A stretch of DNA of 21,385 nt, from the NCBI GenBank assembly GCA_002245135.1, contig NGBS01001268.1, forward strand, positions 1-21,385, read 5' to 3'. The position numbers and the translations under genes were made by a program. Numbering within the stretch: the first letter of the stretch is position 1; every line of letters begins with the position of its first letter. A model generated the notes under the pieces. That model saw only the letters and a list, made by a program, of their open reading frames with translations, did not search any database and was not told the origin of the DNA. This document shows positions 16,273 through 21,385 of the stretch, piece after piece. This DNA comes from Proteromonas lacertae (taxonomy: Eukaryota; Sar; Bigyra; Opalinata; Proteromonadidae).

Positions 16273-17742
16273 ATGGGAAACAAAGGCAGAAACAGTGTTA
16301 GTGGCAGTGGTCGTAGCAGAGTCAGTAATAAAAGGAAAGGTGAAGAGAAGCAAAAAAGAAAGCAATCAGATATAACACCAGCATCAGAAGAATTAGCCGC
16401 ACAAAGCAGAGAAGCACACAAGAGATGTAAAACATTAAAACAAAACTACCACAATGAAGACAGCATCATCGAAGAACAATCGTCCTATTCCTTAGAATTA
16501 TCAGTAGCAGAACCTCCCAAAGAAAAAGAAAAAGAAGAAGAACATGTTTTAGTATCTTTATCAGCAAAGAAAGAAATGAGATCATTTATAACTCCAAACG
16601 AAGATAAAGAAGTAGCAGCTGAAAACCTATCAGAAGAAGAAAACCTATCAGAAGAAAAAGCACCGGAATTAGAAAAAACAAAAGAAGTGAAAAGCAGTGA
16701 TTACAGTACAACAAAAATGAAAAGAAAATGGAATGGAAATAGTGATGAATCTCCAAAAAAAGCAAAAAATGAAATAAAATCTCAGATTACTTATTTAACA
16801 GATTTAGCAACAAAAGCCACACCAAAACCAATAAAACCAATACAGGAAATTAAATCAGTTTATAATTCAGAAAATAATCTTAATAAGAAAGGATATATAA
16901 ATGAAGAAGGCAAAGAATATTATTATAGGATGATGGTTAGAGAGTGTTACAAGAACATTTATAAAGATATAATAAAAACACTTTTGAATTGCAGAGATGT
17001 TTGTAATGAGAACGATAATAATTTTTGTCCTCAATGTTGTTTTCTCATATATGGCAACAAAAAGATAGGTAAGACTACCTTATGGTATTATTTGTTATAT
17101 ATTTTCAAAGAAGAAAAAGCGTTTAATGATTATGACATTATAGCAATTATTAGTGGAGGTAATACAAATAAACAAACGTGTTTTGTAAAAAAGTCAGAAG
17201 AAAATGAATATAGAAGAATGAATGATATACCAATTAAAAGAAAAGATCATCCTACAATCATTATTAGTGATAATGAATGCATTCGTGAAGATGAATTCAG
17301 CCAAGATACAATAATTATCTTGATATCATCACCTAATTCAGAGAAATATAAGATATTTCGAAATAAGAGACAACCTATTCAATTTTATATTCCTCCATTT
17401 AAAGGTGATGAGTTGAAAGACATATTAAAATATTATGGATATAGCAGTGATTTAGATTTAAAGAAAGCAATAGATTTTGGTGGAAATATAGCACATGCAA
17501 TAAACAGTAAGAATGGAATAATAATAGTAAATCGTAATTATAAAACAAAAGAATTATCTGTATATTTACCAGATAAATACGATGAAGATTTCTTTATTTA
17601 TGATACAGAATGTTATAATATTATTCCAACCAAATTAAAATATCAGTCAGATTTATTAAAGAATCTAATGCCTTTATATAGATACAAAAATGCAGATGAA
17701 ATCAAACAATTAGTTAGAGAGTTTGAAAAGATACAGAATTGA
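16273..17742 (+). CDS. Crinkler/RHS-type P-loop NTPase, copy 1
   Basis: 489 residues, ATG 16273. Residues 1-about 200 are hydrophilic, with a basic cluster (KRKGEEKQKRK, residues 20-30) that could serve as a nuclear signal, and an acidic, Glu/Lys-rich linker. The NTPase part follows. It has the lead-in VRECYKNIYKDI, Walker A GNKKIGKTT (261-269), a Walker-B-like TIIISDNE (Asp 333), the strand IIILISSPNSEKYKIF (SSP 352-354) and the QFYIPPFKGDELKDIL motif. That combination is characteristic of the NTPase shared by Crinkler effectors of oomycetes and chytrids and the RHS proteins of trypanosomes. The adjacent frame at 17723-18043 carries a matching end piece, so the locus is probably broken about once. 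The cellular role in this organism is unknown. Confidence 0.65.
   Translation: MGNKGRNSVSGSGRSRVSNKRKGEEKQKRKQSDITPASEELAAQSREAHKRCKTLKQNYHNEDSIIEEQSSYSLELSVAEPPKEKEKEEEHVLVSLSAKKEMRSFITPNEDKEVAAENLSEEENLSEEKAPELEKTKEVKSSDYSTTKMKRKWNGNSDESPKKAKNEIKSQITYLTDLATKATPKPIKPIQEIKSVYNSENNLNKKGYINEEGKEYYYRMMVRECYKNIYKDIIKTLLNCRDVCNENDNNFCPQCCFLIYGNKKIGKTTLWYYLLYIFKEEKAFNDYDIIAIISGGNTNKQTCFVKKSEENEYRRMNDIPIKRKDHPTIIISDNECIREDEFSQDTIIILISSPNSEKYKIFRNKRQPIQFYIPPFKGDELKDILKYYGYSSDLDLKKAIDFGGNIAHAINSKNGIIIVNRNYKTKELSVYLPDKYDEDFFIYDTECYNIIPTKLKYQSDLLKNLMPLYRYKNADEIKQLVREFEKIQN
16621..16656 (+). repeat. 18-bp exact tandem duplication
   Basis: Units 16621-16638 and 16639-16656 are identical and encode ENLSEE twice in the acidic linker of the NTPase protein. 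It looks like recent slippage. Confidence 0.95.
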
Positions 17743-18043
17743 ACTATTCTTTAAAAAAATTTGCCATTATTTTCTAAAGACAAAGGTAATAGAATTGGCT
17801 AGAATAGATAAAACAGTGATATTAGAAACAATAAATGGAATAGAAAGAAATCTTATAGACATTTTAAATGAAGATCTTAGTTTAAGTAAAACATGGTATA
17901 TAGAATTCAGTTTGAATAAAAACTTTCCTGCCATCGACAGTTGTTTTATAGATAAAAGTTCAATTTTTGGTGTTCAGATAACAGTTTCATCAACACATAA
18001 AACCAAAAGTAATGTGATAGTGTTTTTTACTGTATATATATAA
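17723..18043 (+). pseudogene. Nuclease-like end piece of a Crinkler/RHS-type protein
   Basis: A 106-codon frame overlapping the end of the NTPase frame. Its middle and end read WYIEFSLNKNFPAIDSCFID, then GVQITVSSTHKTK. This is the pattern NFPaiD...QiTvs..H seen at the C-terminal restriction-endonuclease-like domain that follows the NTPase in Crinkler/RHS families. It is recorded as a separate fragment. The first dozen residues are probably not part of the homologous region. The Asp in AIDS and the Gln-x-Thr strand are the visible fold landmarks. No claim of activity is made. Confidence 0.55.
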
Positions 18044-18062
18044 TAATTAATATAATAATTAG

Positions 18063-19489
18063 ATGTTATTTAATAAATATAAGGAAAAAATTATTGAAAA
18101 ATTGATGGAGAGTTATAATAAATATAAAACATCAGAAAATGAAAATGAGATAGATGATATTTCTACATCTCTATATAACTTTGGATATATTCCTGATAGT
18201 GAAAGAAATGAATTAGTAAAAGATAATGATGAAAAAACCAAATTAGAGTTTTAATGTATAATATATATAATATAATATTTAAAAAATAGTATTTGGTTAA
18301 TGAGATCAAGAAAGAAAAAATATACCAGAAGAAGTCAAGAACTTCATTAAAAATAATGAAGATTTAACGAATGAATTTCTTGATGAAAAATTAATTAAAG
18401 AGGAAAATGATATATATAAGAGAAAAAAGAAAGTCAAAAGCTCAAAGAAGATAATGAAACAGAAAATATTAATAAACCTAAAAGGATAATAAGATTAAAA
18501 GATGTTATATTACAAAAAGAAATACAATTAGATTCAATTAAATCATTCAATAGTGATATTAAAAGTAAGTTGATAGAATTAGGAAAGATCAATGATAATT
18601 GTATGAAATTAATGAATGATTTAAATGATTATCTGTATGATTGTTCAATTAATTCAGAAGATTATGATTGTAAAATTATTGAAGTATATATATATATATA
18701 CTATTATTTGATAGCTATTAAGAGCGAGTTAAAAAAGAAAGAAAAAATGGATATAGAATCGAAATTAAAATATACTAATCCAATATTCCCAATTTATTTT
18801 TGTGTATATAATCATAAAAAGATAACTACTGGAATTGATGCTAGCAGTCCAAATTTTGATGATTATGAACCATTTATATATGAAATGAGTGAAACAATGA
18901 ATGAAATATACGATTGGAAAAATATACGCCTATGCTGAAAAAGATCAAATAATATATCGAAGATGTCTAAGATTGAAGTTTAATACTCATACTATTACAG
19001 ATGATTTTCTTGAAAAGTTTAAAGATGAAAAAATAGAAGATAAAATGTTTATATTTGAAAAAGAAGCTTTTTCAGAAAGTTCAATAAAAGAACATATGAA
19101 AGAAGAAGATAAAAGTAAAAAGGGTAATATTAATATACCAAATCAAAATAAATAATTGTACCAATTCAAATAATAAAGCAGAAAAAACACTTGAAGTAAT
19201 GTTAGAAGATTTACGTAAAAATCCTTTTCCACCTAGAAAAATCCATCTAAGCGATGAGAGTAATGAAAATGAAAACAAAGAGAAAAGTCGTTCAAGTATT
19301 TATTATTATTATTTATTTATTTATTTAGAAGTTGATTCATTATGTAAAATTTTTGGTGGAAAATTCCCTTTAATTAATGGAAATGAAATATATATAAATT
19401 GTAAAGTATTTCAGTATCCTAAACAAGTAGTGTATGTTAGAGAGTCATACAAACAACTATGGAATATTTCAGAATTACTATTAAATTGA
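18063..19489 (+). pseudogene. Crinkler/RHS-type locus, copy 2: N-terminal region (broken)
   Basis: A run of short Lys/Glu/Asn-rich plus-strand frames (18063-18254, 18570-18938, 18901-19155, 19199-19489). The last ends VYVRESYKQLWNISELL, which matches the VRECYKNIYKDI lead-in just before the NTPase part of copy 1. The charged, helical N-terminal composition also parallels copy 1. The piece at 18570-18938 has a distinctive stretch FPIYFCVYNHKKI whose family I do not recognise. The region is a fossil with several breaks. Confidence 0.5.
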
Positions 19490-20328
19490 ATTATTTAATT
19501 AAACCATTAAAAGATGATGATGATAATAATAATGAAAAAGAAGAAGAAAATGATGAGGAGGAGGAGGAAAAAGAAGAAGATAATACCAATTTTAATAATA
19601 TAGATATTATAAATAAAGATGCAAAAGAAAGAGAAGCAGATATTCAACAAAATGAACAAGAAATAGAAAAAGATAAAAACAAACAACAGAACAGTTAATA
19701 GAAGAATATAAGAACAAATTGAAAGAGTGTATATTAGAAATGAAAAAGAATAAAATAATAACTAATGAAGAAAGTAAAAATGGAGAAATTTTCCTGCTTA
19801 GAAGCAATCCTGGTCTAGGTAAATCATCCTTTATCATCTATTTTCTCTGTAAGTTATTTTATTTTAAAGATCAGCTTAAATATTTAGGTAAAAAGAAATC
19901 ATTAAATGTATTAGTGTATAAGAATAGTCATAATAATACATGTGTCATATATAAACTTTGCAATAATGGTAAGTTGAAGAGAACGGATAATGAAATAGCT
20001 GATATTGTAATATCAGATTCATATAAATTACATTAGAGCTGAAGATGAACATCTTCTTGAACTTTATATTAGTTCACCAGATATGAAAAGTTATGAAAAT
20101 TTTTTTAATAATGATAGTAATAATAGTAAATGTTTATATTTAGATGTATTTTCTCCAGAAGAAACAACTGACTGGATTACAAAATGTTTACCTGAGAATT
20201 TTGGCCAATATATTAAAGATAATCATACATCAGAAAAATATGGATTTGTTCCACGCCATATTTACTTGCTATTTATAAATTATACTATAACAGAAGTTAT
20301 TGGAAAGAAATTTATAGTAAAGGTATAA
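19459..20328 (+). pseudogene. Crinkler/RHS-type locus, copy 2: NTPase region (broken)
   Basis: Frames at 19459-19698 (acidic Asp/Glu/Lys low-complexity linker), 19719-20036 and 20083-20328. The middle one carries a Walker A loop SNPGLGKSSF followed by a hydrophobic strand. Further on, ISSPDMKSYENFF, LYLDVFSPEETTDWI and GFVPRHIYLLF follow the family pattern (SSP strand, then a YxxPxxxxE block, then the F(I/V)PRH motif). These motifs are better preserved than in copy 1, so the two are separate old family members and not a fresh duplication. Fossil, several breaks. Confidence 0.6.
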
Positions 20329-20333
20329 ATATT

Positions 20334-21317
20334 GTGATAGGCAATCTTGGGTTTGTAGACTTCATAAAAAAGTATATAATCCCATGTAAAGATCTTAATC
20401 AAAAATTATCTGAACTTCTAAAGTTTGATATTAATTTATGTCATTTTATAATAAAATATTCATATATTAACATTTTTAAAATAGCCGATTATGAAATGAA
20501 CTTATATCAAATGAAGTAATAAATTATATGTTCAATTCAATCAGACATACATCTAAAATAGATGAAATAAATATAATTAGATATATATTCTATAAATCAC
20601 TTAGAACTGAATATGATAATCCAGCGTATAGATTATTGTTTCAAGAATTAGTATGGTGCAAATGTATGTATTATACAGATAGTTTAATATGTGCAGAAAT
20701 TAACAAAAGAACAAGTAATAACACAAATGAAAAAGGGTTGAATATAATACCTATTACAAATGATAATTTGATAGAATTCAACGATATATTCAATTGTCCA
20801 ATTTATTCTACTAGTGTAAAAGGATACTATCTTCTTCTTTTAGAAACATTAGGAAATGGAGAGATGATTTATGTGATAAACAATTGCTTTATCCATGTCC
20901 ATAATAGCAGAAATAAATGTCATGATAAAAATGGTATAATTTTATATGATAAACAAATCAAGTGTAAAATTACAAAAAGAATCAAATCATTGATAAACAA
21001 ATTGGAATGAAAACATTGAATTTATATGTGTTGTACCAGAAAAAGCAGAAAAAAATGAAGAAAGAAATGATGAAAATGGAATTATATATTTACATCCGAA
21101 TAATTTTAAAGATATTGATATTATGATAAATTATCATAAAAGTACTTTACGATATGATAACTATTATCATTCATATGAATTAGTTGAGAATAAGCAATAT
21201 GTGAAAGATGAAACATTGGATTCTTTTTCCAAAGTAGATATTTTAGAGGAAATGAAAGATGAAAATGATGATGAAAATTATATTCTTAAGATTGAATATG
21301 ATAAATTTGAAGAGTAA
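20334..21317 (+). pseudogene. Crinkler/RHS-type locus, copy 2: C-terminal region (broken)
   Basis: Frames at 20334-20519, 20528-21010 and 21123-21317. The longest (160 codons) contains YDNPAYRLLFQELVWCK and later IYSTSVKGYYLLLLETLGNGEMIYV. These are compatible with the linker and end domain of Crinkler/RHS proteins, but no decisive motif is visible. The last frame is strongly acidic and ends at 21317. Beyond it only AT-rich sequence remains. Assignment rests on position and strand after the NTPase region. Confidence 0.4.
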
Positions 21318-21385
21318 GGTAATAATCATTAACATTTATCAAAAATAAATAATAAATATGATTGAAAATAACATTTATATTATAC

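Noticed and set aside
16171-16375. Frames overlapping the start of the first NTPase gene on both strands
   Set aside because: Shadows of the N-terminal coding region; the ATG at 16273 fits the family layout better.
18670-18705. TA microsatellite as a possible telomere or centromere marker
   Set aside because: Only a short TA run inside coding-like sequence; no G-rich telomeric repeat is present anywhere in the window.

Overview
The window looks like nuclear DNA of a flagellated, AT-rich, repeat-laden microbial eukaryote. Three things point there. A HYDIN/CFAP47-type protein of the flagellar axoneme is encoded (5839-8039). A pleiotropic-drug-resistance type ABCG transporter sits next to it and appears to carry a 27-nt spliceosomal-type intron. 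Two virus-like (Polinton/Maverick-type) fragments and two Crinkler/RHS-type P-loop NTPase loci also lie here. A parabasalid-like flagellate would fit, but the species cannot be fixed from this sequence. No bacterial signals (operons with Shine-Dalgarno sites, rRNA, tRNA, CRISPR) were seen.

Layout. (1) Positions 1-about 5838 are a virus-like element fragment. Its left part is a nearly perfect inverted repeat (1-1820 against 2037-3856; base i pairs with 3857-i) that runs off the left edge, around a 216-base hinge holding a diverged paralogue of part of the long structural-type protein. The right arm reads outward as a tight series of overlapping small frames (2097-2282, 2279-2398, 2388-2696) followed by a 1070-codon frame (2693-5905). 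(2) At about 5838 the element abuts a minus-strand HYDIN/CFAP47-like pseudogene (5839-8039) that has lost both ends. (3) After about 620 bases of non-coding DNA comes a decayed ABCG transporter gene (8671-about 11430), then an unrecognised acidic frame (11528-11890). (4) Hairpins at 12051-12102 and 12281-12386 precede a second virus-like fragment (12301-14868) with a packaging-type ATPase, a membrane-anchored beta-rich protein and a zinc-motif protein. (5) 14869-16272 is non-coding but contains several G+C-richer stem-loops. (6) 16273-18043 and 18063-21317 are two Crinkler/RHS-type NTPase loci in tandem, the second clearly broken.

How it fits together. Two host genes (axonemal protein, transporter) lie between two virus-like fragments and are themselves inactive, and the distal part is occupied by fast-evolving NTPase/effector-type genes. 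This reads as a mobile-element-rich, gene-poor or subtelomere-like region rather than a working pathway. The strongest new observations are the fold-back palindrome with a paralogous hinge, the compact overlapping mini-gene set with a 39-residue membrane protein, the host-antisense tail on the 1070-codon frame, the 27-nt intron, and a near-perfect palindrome built of candidate element ends.
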